The position numbers and the translations under genes were made by a program. The notes under the pieces are model-generated. The model did not search any database and was not told the DNA's origin. It saw only the letters and a list, made by a program, of their open reading frames with translations. DNA of 64,000 nt, from NCBI RefSeq assembly GCF_000516985.1, contig NW_006917099.1, positions 1,876,685-1,940,684 of the forward strand, given 5' to 3'. Shown piece after piece: positions 1-10,473 of the stretch. Each line of letters begins with the position of its first letter. The first letter of the stretch is position 1. Source of the DNA: Pestalotiopsis fici W106-1. Lineage: Eukaryota; Ascomycota; Sordariomycetes; Amphisphaeriales; Sporocadaceae.

Positions 1-322
1 GTTGGGTTGGAGAGGAATAGTGATGGAGGCCCAGTGATCGGCCGTGCCCGCACCGACGGCATTGTGTAGCATTAATAGGAAAAAAGGTGTTGATCGAGAC
101 GGGCTCTGTACAAGCAATCATTCAGCTCCTCTCGAATCCACTAGGGAGAGATAGTCTTTGTCCTTTGACATGTTCAGTCCAATAGAATCGTTTCGCAGGA
201 TTCTGTCTTTAATCTCTGTTTGAGAGCGAAGGATCCCGCTAACGAAATCAAATGCGATGAGAGGGTGCGAGCGCTGGAGATGTGGGGGCGGGTGCGAGCT
301 GCAGATGCGAGGCGTGGAGTCG
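1..322. other. Intergenic, no gene seen
   Basis: No open reading frame with recognisable protein content or splice structure. The stretch ends at the target-site copy flanking the MITE-like element. Confidence 0.5.
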
Positions 323-330
323 ATAAAAAT

Positions 331-788
331 GAGACTTATTATTCGGGCAGTGTGTACTTTTTTATCCGGGCAGTGCTAACAAGATACTTTCCCTAATAAC
401 TTTCCAAGCCTCGATCGCATTAAGCTCAAATTTGGATAACAGAGATTTTATTAATATATAATAATATATACCAAATTTTATTTATATCTATTTTGATTTG
501 AGAGAGGTATATGAATAAAAGGAAGTGGCTTACGTACATACTTGGTCTCTAATGGGACTTAGGCCTGGACGATACGTAGCATCTACCATAAACCACACAA
601 TACAATCTTCTACGCCAGCACCAGCTGGAAAAAAAAAACAGCGACGATTAACTCTAAATCAGGATCCATTTGTCTATTATTTTTTTTTTCTTTTTTTTTC
701 GAGCCGTTAAAATAGAAAAATATGGCTATGGAATTAGGTGACACACAGCCCGGATAAAAAAGTGGACACAGCCCGAATATTAGCTCTC
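331..788. mobile_element. MITE-like element with terminal inverted repeats and 8-bp target duplication
   Basis: The 458-bp element starts GAGACTTATTATTCGGGCAG and its other end, read on the minus strand, starts GAGAGCTAATATTCGGGCTG. The inverted repeats run about 45 bp. Each terminus holds two copies of a TAT(T/C)CGGGC(A/T)GTG submotif separated by a T-rich run. The element is flanked by the identical octamer ATAAAAAT at 323-330 and 789-796, read as a target-site duplication. The interior is AT-rich and encodes nothing, so it would be non-autonomous. An 8-bp duplication is typical of the hAT superfamily; that family assignment is inference, because the terminal bases are not a classical hAT end. 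Confidence 0.75.
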
Positions 789-796
789 ATAAAAAT

Positions 797-2308
797 AGGC
801 TCAAAGAACCGATCTCGAAAAGCTAATCTGCGTTAATCCTTACCCCGGAAATGGGGATTTAGGCAAAGACAGGCGCTATCAGTGCCCTGTGTCGTACTAG
901 GTACCCACTAAAGTCTAGAAAAACTTCCACGTTTGCTGCCACAAAACCAGCGGTTCAACTGCCCTGCGACAAAAAGACGCTGTCGGATCGTAGAGCTCAC
1001 GAGCATAGCTATGAAATAGCAGTTGCAACAGCAATTATTCGACCGTCCTTGGGTTCCATCTATAATGTGCGGTGTCAAGCGTCAATTTGATTGAGTAAGG
1101 CCTTGTTATCCTGATTCGCAATCTTGTGCTGTCTCTGATTTATCCAGGTTGACACGTCACTGGCTTACGTTTATATTGTATCTTTATTTCTCTGCAACCA
1201 GATGGTGTTTTGATGAAAAGCAATTGATTCTTATTTTAGAAAAGAACTTGCTATCCAAAGTACTAATCAAAGATTTTTTTTTCTGTAAAAAGAGCTTTGA
1301 TTGTCGTGGAAGACTAAAGTTGTCCAAAAAGGAAATACACTTTGATAGTTCAAATGCCAGCTCGCCAACTTTACGTCGCGATGACACTATGCTCCGATTT
1401 CACGATCTCAACGGTCTCACCCTGCCTTTTGATCAATTGTGAACTTGAGCACGATGCCATCGGCTGGCTTCACCACGCGTGCTATCTGCATCAGACCACG
1501 AACTTGGTATACGGAGCCCATCGAGAGATCAGAGTGTCTATTGGATTTATCCACCCGTTCAAATAATTTGGTCGGGCGTGTGAACCCGGCGAGTCGCAGA
1601 ATGACGTCGAAGACTCATTCGCTTGACAAGACTACCGCCCCTGCTGAGAGCCAAGGCTGACCATCATGGAGAACCCGTAGGTGCACAGTTTGGAAAGGGC
1701 GTGATCTGCGGACTTGGCAATTCCTTCTCGCAATTTACGCTCGCAATGTGCCTATAATGGTTCTTGACGCCTATTCAGGTATGTCGTTGCTGGGCAGCCT
1801 TGAGCGCCAGATCCAAGTGCGTATCAATCTAGTACTCAGATAGTCTTAGCAGCGGGAAGTTGGGTATGCTTTCCCTATCTTCATCGACATACTCATGTCC
1901 ACATCAAAAAAGTCGATTCTTGCTGCTCTATGTCTATTTTTGCTGGGTTTTTTGAGGCTGAATCTATTCACTACACCACTAGACTTTTTACACAAGGATC
2001 TCAGCTAATATGTTTGAGTGGAAAATCTCGTCGATCATTATCTACATCGAGATCTGCTTTCTTTCAAAGTCTGATGGGTGACTTACAACGGTGATGCATG
2101 GTACACAATGGGCCCGTACACAATGGCTTGTTGGATCAACGTGGGAACTGGGCGAGAAGTTCTGAATGAAAGGAGTATAAGTATGGATATGTTCGCGCAA
2201 CCTTCAATCAGTTTTCTTCGCCATACAGACAACCCTCATAACAACACATACAACCACATTATTCACTTTACAAAGTTCTGCAAACTCCACATATCATCGT
2301 CGTTCAAA
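797..2308. other. Intergenic, AT-rich, no supported gene
   Basis: Several short overlapping frames occur around 1150-1660 on both strands, but none has family motifs, a coherent intron structure or coding-like composition. The last 200 bp should hold the promoter and 5' UTR of the Cys-rich secreted protein. Confidence 0.4.
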
Positions 2309-2740
2309 ATGAAGTCCCTCAGCCTTATCGTCGCTCTATCAGCCGCTGCTCTGGCCACGCCTACCAAGCGAGAACAAACCTACAAACAGGTGGTCACCGT
2401 GTGGTATACCGGCTCTTTCGACACTATCGGGGGCGAGACGGGCTCTGGCAGCCACCTCTACATCAAGGATGCAGCAACTGGCGAGACTATTGATACATAC
2501 GACGGTGACAAGTCCGTCGAGTGTCTTGAAACCTGCCTCGTTCAGTGGCAACCCAGGTGTTTCGTCAATCAGAAGGACTTTGCCGCAAGCGACGACGGGT
2601 ATGGCAACATTGTCAGTTGCCAGGTAACAGGTGCCGGAACTGGAGAAGGATCAAGTGACTGCGACGTCATTGGCGTTGGGTCTGCGTGCGAAAGCACCTG
2701 CACGGTGACTTGGGATGCTTTGACGGACGGAACCTGTTAG
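2309..2740 (+). CDS. Small secreted cysteine-rich protein
   Basis: Predicted 143-residue single-exon protein. I chose the ATG at 2309 rather than an upstream in-frame ATG at 2078 because residues 1-17 (MKSLSLIVALSAAALAT) form a clean signal peptide, followed by a Lys-Arg pair at about residue 20 that could be a Kex2-type processing site. The mature part carries eight cysteines, which could form four disulfides, and many Gly/Ser/Asp residues. It is therefore likely exported. No family is recognised. Small size, secretion and even cysteine number fit a candidate effector or cell-surface protein, but that is inference. It stands alone between a MITE-like element and a broken HET gene. Confidence 0.75.
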   Translation: MKSLSLIVALSAAALATPTKREQTYKQVVTVWYTGSFDTIGGETGSGSHLYIKDAATGETIDTYDGDKSVECLETCLVQWQPRCFVNQKDFAASDDGYGNIVSCQVTGAGTGEGSSDCDVIGVGSACESTCTVTWDALTDGTC

Positions 2741-3194
2741 AAACGGATCCTTTAGGGCCGCTGCTGAACGACCTTTTCGGTAAAGCTTTTCTCTTATTTC
2801 ACATTGAAAATAATTTGAAGTGGGACATTACTTGAAACTTTGAATAGTCGATTTGGATAAAGACATTCAGTCTCATCTTTTGAGTTGAAAGAGGTCGCGG
2901 GGAGGGGAGGAGAAGGATAGCAGCTGGTGCAAAAGTTAAGGTGTCAGGGGCTTATAGCAAACAGAGTGAGGGATCCAGATGATGATGATAGTGGTTATGT
3001 ATACTCAAGACTGATCTCTACCTTCCAGATCCCTGCTGTGATCCTATTATTTATCCCCAGGGCGATGGCGATGCCGGAGCTAAGCCTCCAACTACAGAAC
3101 CGTCGCCCGAACTAACCTTTTCTTTTTGTTTTGTTTTTAATATGTGAATCTAAATGTGATGGGCTTGGAACCGCCTGGTAACCTAGCCGCCTGG
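2741..3194. other. Intergenic between convergent genes
   Basis: Holds the 3' UTRs of the Cys-rich gene (plus) and the HET-ankyrin gene (minus). Nothing else seen. Confidence 0.4.
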
Positions 3195-5970
3195 TCACCT
3201 GGATACTGCTGCTAACTTGAGTCGTTCCACAATGTGTAAATGACCCGCCTTTGACGCCAGACTGAGTGCTGTTTCTTCGTCGATACTTGTTTCTCTGACC
3301 CATGCTTTTGCCTGTAGCAATCTCTCGATGATATCAAGATGACCGGCTTCTGAGGCTGCTTGGAGCGCTGTCCGTCCGCTTCTTTGTGGTCCTGTTCCAC
3401 CGTTGACATGAGCCTTTGCTTGGAGCAATCGTTCTACCACAGCAAGGTGGCCGCCATGGGAAGCAGCTACAAGTGCCGTTTCTAACCCAAATTCCTTCCC
3501 AATATTGACATCTGCCCCCGCTTGTAGCAACCGTTCCACTATTGCAAGATGGCCATTGCCCGACGCTGCCTGAATGGGCGACTTTTCTCTAAAGTAGCCG
3601 CCTCCGTTGATCTTTGCATTCGCTTTGATCAGGCGCTCTACAATAGCCAGATGACCAGCACCAGAGGCAGCCTCAAGTGGCCGGTGCTCTCCGAATCTTC
3701 CCCCCACGTTGACGTCTGCTTTGGCTTGGAGTAGTCGTTCCACGATGGCGAGGTGGCCGGCTTCCGATGCCTTGTGGAGTGCGGTACTTCCCGGCCCATT
3801 TGTAGCATTGACATGTGCTTTTGCACGGAGCAGACAATCTACAATTGCAACATGGCCAGCTCCGGCTGCTTTTTGAAGTGCTGTCTCTTTTCGAAATCTC
3901 GTCGTTGCATTCACGTTTGCTTTCGCCTTGAGCAATCGCTCCACCATCGCCAGATGCCCCATTTCTGTCGCCTCGTGGAGTGGTATCATCTCCTTAGAAT
4001 GTTGGAATGACAGACTATTGACATTTGCTCCTTTTCGAAGCAGCCAGTCAATGATGTCTAACCGTCCCATTCTAATTGCTAGCGATAGCATTGATGGCCA
4101 TCCATGGACCCCAATATTGGGGTCCACCATGCCTGTTTCCGACAGAAGTTTCATGACAAACCGGTACTCGCTTTGTAATACCCAAAAGAACAGCAAGGAA
4201 ATGCTCCGGACTCCCACTGCCCTTTGACTCTCCGGATCATGCGAAAGGGGCGTATAGAAAATGGCGTCGATCCTGTCTTGTACTTTACAAAGTAGCTCTG
4301 CAAATTCTTTTTGGCATCTTCCGACCGAATCTCGCACTTGAAGTGCTGATTCATAGTACAACAGCGCCTCTGAGCACCTCTGTTCTGCAATTGCTAGATT
4401 GCCTGCATCAAGCGAAAGGATTCCGCATTTCAAAACCTGATTTGCTCTGGCAAGATGAACATCCGTGTCCGTGTTTGTTATCTCTTCAGACCATTCATTT
4501 GAGTGTGCCCATGCTGAATAGCAATCGTGTATAGTGAACATCTCTGGAGAGTAATTCCAATCCCAAACAAGGAGAAAATCGCGTTGAGGAACAGCAATCT
4601 GCTTGGAAACCGAACCCCATGTCAAATGCACATCGTGCTCGTCCAGGTACTTTGGGGGTTGCGCCGCTATCACAAGAACAGCTGAAAAGTCCCGATAGGC
4701 TCTAATGATGGTAGGCCTTGTCGCACCTTCGATCAGACAAACAATATCTCCCCTTTTCAAGGGGATAGACGACGTCTGGATCGTCCAAGAGACAATGTCG
4801 TGTCCCCTGAATGTTTCGGTACCAAATATGTCCCTCCAACTGACGTCAATGCACTGCCTGTTGTTGGTTCTCATATCATCATCCACAGCTTCAACGTAAC
4901 CAAGGACGTAGCCTCTGGCTTTGATAACCACAGCCTCCATATCGTTCTGGCACTCGATACTGAGTCTATCAGACAGGATCAAAGCAGTTGCTCGTTTGAG
5001 TAGTTTCCCGAAATGCATCGTGTAATCAGTTATCAGTCCTGATTTTCCCATGTCATCCGAACTCATGCCGAGTAGCGCGTATATTTTGTCATGTGATCTG
5101 GTTGCCTTTCGGTCGTGAAACATATCGACGAGCTCGTCAAAGGGGCAAACACCTTCAGAACCTGCATCAATACTATATGCAGACCTGAATATGGACCCCT
5201 GACAAAGATATGCCACAGATCGGATGGTATGATGTAGGGTGTGCAATTCGCGCCGTGCAGTAAAAACTGATTCCAACAGATCCATAGCTAGTGCAAAAGC
5301 ATACCCATCAAGTGTTGAGTGGCCACATCGAAATTGAATGCTACGGGCTGCGCCGACCTCTTGCAGAACCTGAAGTAATTAGCTAACAATCAAGGTCATT
5401 GAGAGGAAATTGTGGCAATACCCAAATGCGCGTGAACCAGTCTCTTTGGCAGAGCTTCACAATTCTGCTCAAAGTCGATTCCAAATCCGTAGACTTAATG
5501 ATCTTTTGACTCGACCCAATGCTTCCGATCGTGCGTAAGTCGTCTATCGCTTGGTCGCTTCCATCTTCCTCCCACCCTAGCCAAACAATGACCAATCTGG
5601 CGCATGCATAGATCTTGTACATTATACGAATTTGCTCCACTTTCTCAGAATCATTGTCCTGGTTTATACAAAGAGCATCTACCCAGAGGATCCGCTCGAA
5701 AGATTGATGTCTGAGGGCCTTGAGCGCCGCATCAAGGTTGGAGGTTATGGGAAGTTTAGACCCGCCGATGGCGATGCTCTGAGACTTTTCCGGGTTTCCC
5801 CACACATATGATAGAGCTTAGTATGGATGAGAAGGTCCATTCAAGTCGGCCAAATGATATTCGATCAGTTCACCTACAAGTTGGTCGCCGGAATCTCGAC
5901 TAGGAAAAAGGCGGAGTAGTCGCGTACTACCTGACCGCGTCAAAGACTGGTAGACATACTGACAAGACAT
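3195..5970 (-). pseudogene. HET-domain/ankyrin-repeat protein with premature stop
   Basis: Exons 5970-5422 and 5369-3195 (minus) with a 52-bp intron (5421-5370, GTATTG...TTCAG). The frame would give about 907 residues. The N-terminal HET (heterokaryon incompatibility) domain shows the start of the domain (S-TRLLRLFPS), ALSYVWG and WVDALCINQ, then WFTRIWVLQEV across the intron. The C-terminal half has about nine near-identical ankyrin repeats with core GHLAIVERLLQAKA. In-frame TAA at 5820-5818 falls exactly where family members have Glu in Y-E-ALSYVWG; a single G to T change of GAA explains it. The frame is open on both sides. Such proteins act in non-self recognition; this copy should make only a peptide of about 50 residues unless read through or restarted. 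A sequencing error is the main alternative. Confidence 0.85.
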
Positions 5971-7187
5971 ATTTTCTGGATGGCAACTGAGTATAACATC
6001 CCTGACCACAGAGTTTGATTTGAGGTCTGGGTTATTGTTGCAGATGCCATTATTTTCGTGCCAAATAAATATCAGACTTCTATGCCGCGCGAACCTTGTA
6101 GAATACGAGGCAGTGCGGCGCAGGTGTTCATCCTCTATTGGAGCATTATGTTGTGCACAGCCATGGAGACGCATGTAATGATAGTCAAAGTGAGGGGAAC
6201 CAGGAGCCGGCCAACCAGTCTGCAGTTCCTGGTGTGCAGAAAGTCCTCCTTGACACCCTTTTGAAGTTGCAAAGATATCAGGCGCAAACTCGTGGTGGCG
6301 CATGCCAGGCTTTGCTGCTGCAAAGCATTGTGTAAGAACTCTTGGCGATGAGTTTCTTCGTGAAGGAGATTTCTACACAAAATCAGGATGTTGGATGAGG
6401 TGGTTCTTGCGAGGGGCTCCCGTTGAGAAATATAAAAAGCTTACCTACAACTCAGGCATCATTTGTGCCGTAAGCGAACGCTAATATAAGCGAAAAAAAA
6501 AAGATGCATTCAGTGACGTATAGTAGCAATTAATTTGCCTGCGAATACAAAGCTATCTCTCATTGAGGTCACGCTTAAGCTAGGTTAATTTTCTTGCCAA
6601 CCACCTAACGAAGCTCGCTATAGTTGGGCCTTTTCTTAAGTCGCAGGTATGATGCTCCAACCCCAGTCTCGGCTGTGGCTTTGCAGCCTGTCTGCCTAAA
6701 ACAAACACAACCTGACCGAAGCATTGCTTGTAGATTGGTAGATAAGGTTACCCCTCATGGATTTAGCTGTCCACATGACTCCTTCTTTTAAAAGAAAAAA
6801 AAAATCCCGAAATTGTGTTTCTATCGTGCGCAAATATGATTGCAGCTTTGTTCTGTATCCGACTACATCAAGTATTAAGTGATGCCGTTTCCGCGGATAT
6901 AATAATTATCGTGATATTCCGCTAAGCTATATCACAAAAGTGGGAGCTCCACACCCAGCTTAGGCTAGTGTAGCGATATACTGAGATGGGGAACGAAAAC
7001 CAAACACCAAACCACCCCTCACTAGGACCACAGCCTGGTGGCCAAAGCCCTTGTATGATTTTGATCAGTCAATGAAAGACGGGATCTTCACATGCATGTT
7101 TCTTAAGTGACGATATAATAGAGAAACTCATATAAAAGTGTATTGAAAGTGCATGTGTAAATTGGAAGACGAGTGTTGTTGTGATGA
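5971..7187. other. Intergenic, promoter side of the HET-ankyrin gene
   Basis: A minus-strand frame continues upstream of the chosen HET start to 6303 without family features and is treated as 5' leader. The rest, to 7187, is AT-rich with no supported gene. Confidence 0.4.
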
Positions 7188-7349
7188 TCTCACCTGAGCC
7201 GATATGTGAAGGGGGAACTAAAGACGAGATGATCGAGGAAGCATTAAAAGTTGTCTGAGTTGATCTCTAGTCTACAAAAGAGAGGTGCTGAAGAGCGACT
7301 ATATACCCAAGCAGGTGATCTGCGGTGGGCACTGACTACGTCAGTACGA
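7188..7349 (+). repeat. 162-bp inverted duplication, copy A
   Basis: Matches the reverse complement of 18076-18237 at 156 of 162 positions with no gaps. It ends in a short hairpin-forming sequence, CACTGAC-TAC-GTCAGTA. Flanking sequence of the two copies is unrelated. In copy B the same DNA reads through part of an open frame ending EEALKVV-stop, and the same peptide, with one change, can be read here. Confidence 0.85.
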
Positions 7350-7487
7350 CACTTCCAAAATACACAAACGAGCTAGAACTGCTACAGGACCAACACGCCA
7401 TACAACCTCGTAGGTGATTTCGCGCTTCACATACCCCCCTACGCTTCTCCTCCGTCTCAAATTCTCCCTCTCCCATTTTGCACTTAT

Positions 7488-8183
7488 TCAAAGCGCTACA
7501 AATATTGCGCTGATTCCAAATACGGCAGAAACCAGCATTGCACTATTCATCTGCGTGGCCGATAATGCCACTGAGACAAACGTAGAAGTCACTGTAGCCA
7601 CCGGCGAGGACGCTGTAGTCGTTGTATTGGAGGACGTGCCTGAAACTAGAAAGTAGTTTACCGCATAAGGAAGACCAAGGCCCGTCTGATTGGCAAATGC
7701 CTGAGGATTGAATCCAGCTCTACTGATGGGTATATCGGCATCGTAGTTGATACTCGTCGCGAACTTTTCTGGCTGGGAGAAGGCGAGAAACAAATATCGG
7801 TGCGTCTCCCCAGCTGGTGGTGATGGGCCAACATAAACCGCAAGACTTGTCGAGTTGAAAATGGTGCCATCATCGCGAACAGCACCGTCTTGATATAGCC
7901 AGTGCAACAATCCAGATTGATTGTTCAGAGTACCATCGAGATCCGCTAGCAACACAACATATGTATCGTTTCTATTATGAATTGGCAACATGAGGCTTGG
8001 AGCAGTTGAAACAGTGGAAGTTTCAATGGTCATGCCCGGGGTAATTGAAGTGTTGCCATATAGGACACCAAGAAGGCTGTCACAAGAAGGAGTGAAACCG
8101 GGTGGTGTCGTGGTCCCGGCTACGACAGCATTTGCCAGTGTCCAAGTGAGAAGCATGTTCGTAAACAGTGGAATTTGAAACAT
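7488..8183 (-). CDS. Secreted PEBP-like protein, probably GPI-anchored
   Basis: Single exon, 231 residues, ATG at 8183. Residues 1-23 form a signal peptide. The middle (about 60-180) resembles the phosphatidylethanolamine-binding (YbhB/YbcL, OV-16) fold: a YVVLLADLDG strand, then LLHWLYQDG, then the ligand-loop region YVGPSPPAGETHRYLF. Several N-glycosylation sequons are present. A Ser/Thr-rich spacer (about 184-210) and a hydrophobic tail ending at the last residue fit GPI attachment. Known fungal relatives are secreted or wall-associated proteins of poorly defined function. It diverges from the Zn2Cys6 gene that starts at 9089. Confidence 0.85.
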   Translation of the reverse strand: MFQIPLFTNMLLTWTLANAVVAGTTTPPGFTPSCDSLLGVLYGNTSITPGMTIETSTVSTAPSLMLPIHNRNDTYVVLLADLDGTLNNQSGLLHWLYQDGAVRDDGTIFNSTSLAVYVGPSPPAGETHRYLFLAFSQPEKFATSINYDADIPISRAGFNPQAFANQTGLGLPYAVNYFLVSGTSSNTTTTASSPVATVTSTFVSVALSATQMNSAMLVSAVFGISAIFVAL

Positions 8184-9088
8184 TTTGTATGAGTGCTATA
8201 TTGTTGATGATCGGATAATCAGTGAGGATTGTTGTAGTGAGATTTTGTTTTGTATCATGTCTCAAGTTGGTGCGAGTTCTTGATAATTTATACTTCATCC
8301 CTCTTTGCATCATCGTCACGCTCCTTCACCCAAACCTGCAGCCGTGTAATCAATTATAGCGACCACAACTAGCTTGGCGACGTACTTGTCCAAGAATGGA
8401 AGCTTTCGCTATCGGTTGTGGGCCACTTTTCATTATCGTTGTGTCAAAATGTAGGAATAAGTGGAGCGCTTCTCCACACATGTATATATCTTTGACCATC
8501 CAACCTCTATTGGATGTGAACAACTCAACTAATACATCAACTATTACCCATACCTATCGTATCTTTTAACACGTTGCTTGTCAATAGGATCCATCTTTTG
8601 AACAAGATTGGTACCTACACTACGACAGATATGGTAACATTCGCTAGCGTTGTAGATATAGACAGGCCTCATGTCGTGCTATAATCACGATAGGCCATGA
8701 GAATCCTTCAATCCTTCTCTAGTGCTATGCTTGGCGAATCACACGTGGGGGATTTAAGCTCTATACAGACGGATTTAAGCCCTGCGCGGACGGATTTAAA
8801 GCCTTCCACGGAGCAGGTTCTGAAAAGGTTAATTCCATTCAAATTGTTTACACTCGGGTTTAAGTGTAAGTATTGGAATTATCTTCGTGTACGGGGGAAA
8901 CTCGTGATTGTGCCCACCTAGGTGAGAAGCTTGCAGTCAAACAATATTCTCCCATCAGGCACTTCAAGTCATCCATCTCCAGAATTCGGCCCTGTTCCCC
9001 AGGTTATACTACGTCGAACTGTCACTCCGTGCAGTCTTGTAAGAACTGAGCTTTATCGAGATCATACGTCCAGCTGTACAGTCTCAAA
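8184..9088. other. Shared spacer between divergent PEBP-like and Zn2Cys6 genes
   Basis: Holds both promoters and the 21-bp-spaced GGATTTAAGC repeats. No gene is supported; the short frame at 8697-8921 is built from those repeats. Confidence 0.45.
8750..8802 (+). promoter_or_regulatory. Three GGATTTAAGC repeats at exact 21-bp spacing
   Basis: GGATTTAAGC occurs at 8750-8759 and 8771-8780, and GGATTTAAAGC at 8792-8802; copies two and three are also preceded by GAC. Starts are 21 bp apart, about two helical turns, so the sites face the same side of DNA. They lie about 290 bp upstream of the Zn2Cys6 start. A binding-site array is inference. Confidence 0.4.
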
Positions 9089-10473
9089 ATGCCTCGTCGA
9101 AGTCGAGGCTGCCAGGAGTGTCGGAATAGGCGAATCGGGTGCGATCAGTCCAGGCCTACTTGTCGGCAATGCGCTGTGACGAATCGAGCCTGCTCTGGCG
9201 CAAAGCTTGATACCATCATCATTGACCAAACCGAGGCTGTTACAACTAGATGCCAGAGCAGAGCAACTGGCGGAACACAACGTCTTGCACGGCTTCCCAA
9301 GGTGCCTTCGCCTCGTGCGATTTGGCTGAGCTACTACGTATCTCGGTTCATTCAATTCATGTCCTTGCACACCGGAGGACCAACAATGTCGCCGTTGCTG
9401 GACGAACTTGGCGCCATGCCAGTCAACGAGACATCATCCACCTTAAAATTATCTCTTTACGCAGTCTCTGCTGTCTACTGTGGTGTAGCAGCTCACGATC
9501 AGTCGTTGGTCTCAGCGGCCGTCGAGGTTTATGGTAGAGCAATTGTGCAGCACCATACAGCTATCACGCAGAGCGCTTTGGCACCTAGCATAACTACGAT
9601 TTCCACAACGCTGCTTTTATCCCTCTTTGAGACGGTATGGCCGACTGGTCCAAATGGATACTCATGGCACATGAGGGCAGTACAGAAGTTGTTGGCATTG
9701 GCGAGGGTGGAGCTTGCCAGCAGTCAATTCATGAGGCAAAATGCCGTGCATTTCCAGTATCAAACAGTATGTCAATCTGGATAACATTTTCACAACGTGT
9801 CACTCACACTTATGATGAGAAGCTTTTCACGATGGTGACTACTCCAGAAGTTGATGCTGCCGCCAGCTGGGATAGCGAGTGTTGGAGTGACCTGTGTTGG
9901 TTTCAACTCAAACAAGACCAGTCTACTCCTAACGTCTCGGATCGTCTGACATACCAATTGTTTAGACTCGGAGAGGTTTTCGTGCAACGGAGCCGCAATA
10001 ACAGCACTATCAATAACACAAAAGTCCGAGTTGCGGAAATAATGATCAGCATTGACAAGCTATGGGATGACTACCAGGCTGACTTGATGGCACAAGACAG
10101 CACCTTGCCGATTAGCAGCTTGAAAGGGGTGAGGTATACGAACGAATTAACAGCCATGACAGTCGCACACTTTGCGGCCGCGCAAATCATGGCAAGCGTT
10201 CTCATGACACCGAGACAAGAGCCCGTGCAGCTTGACGAAGACGTTTGTGGCATTATTTTGGCATGCTGCTCGTTCTTGAGAACACAAGCAACAGGCTCCT
10301 TTAGCTTTCGCCTATTATTTCCCTTGACCCTGGTGAGAATATATACCGCTTCGGATGACTACCTACCTGTAGCATTTCTTATCCAGCCGCATGATTATTT
10401 TCCTCTTCTTTCCGCCGATCCCTCCTCATGTTGTACCAGACACCAAGCCACACTCCAAGCGTTGCAATCATGA
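9089..10473 (+). CDS. Zn2Cys6 transcription factor, probably C-terminally truncated
   Basis: Exons 9089-9766 and 9823-10473; the 56-bp intron starts GTATGT. About 442 residues. Residues 8-36 form the Zn2Cys6 binuclear cluster (C-x2-C-x6-C-x6-C-x2-C-x6-C, starting CQECRNRRIGC). The remainder is the helical regulatory part seen in this class (for example the SLFETVW and FLRTQATGSFSFRLLFPLTL blocks). It should be a nuclear DNA-binding regulator. The conserved frame seems to stop after LFPLTL near 10332; what follows is antisense to the last exon of the CorA-like gene and does not resemble the usual C-terminus. A further intron at about 10333-10372 is possible but also leads into antisense sequence. 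Target genes are unknown. Confidence 0.8.

Noticed and set aside
5797..5885. A GT-AG intron that would remove the HET nonsense codon
   Set aside because: The only plausible sites (donor near 5881, acceptor AAG at 5818) delete conserved HET residues and shift the following frame.
7188..7349. RIP as the cause of differences between the 162-bp copies
   Set aside because: Only six differences, in both transition directions plus one transversion; too few and mixed for RIP.
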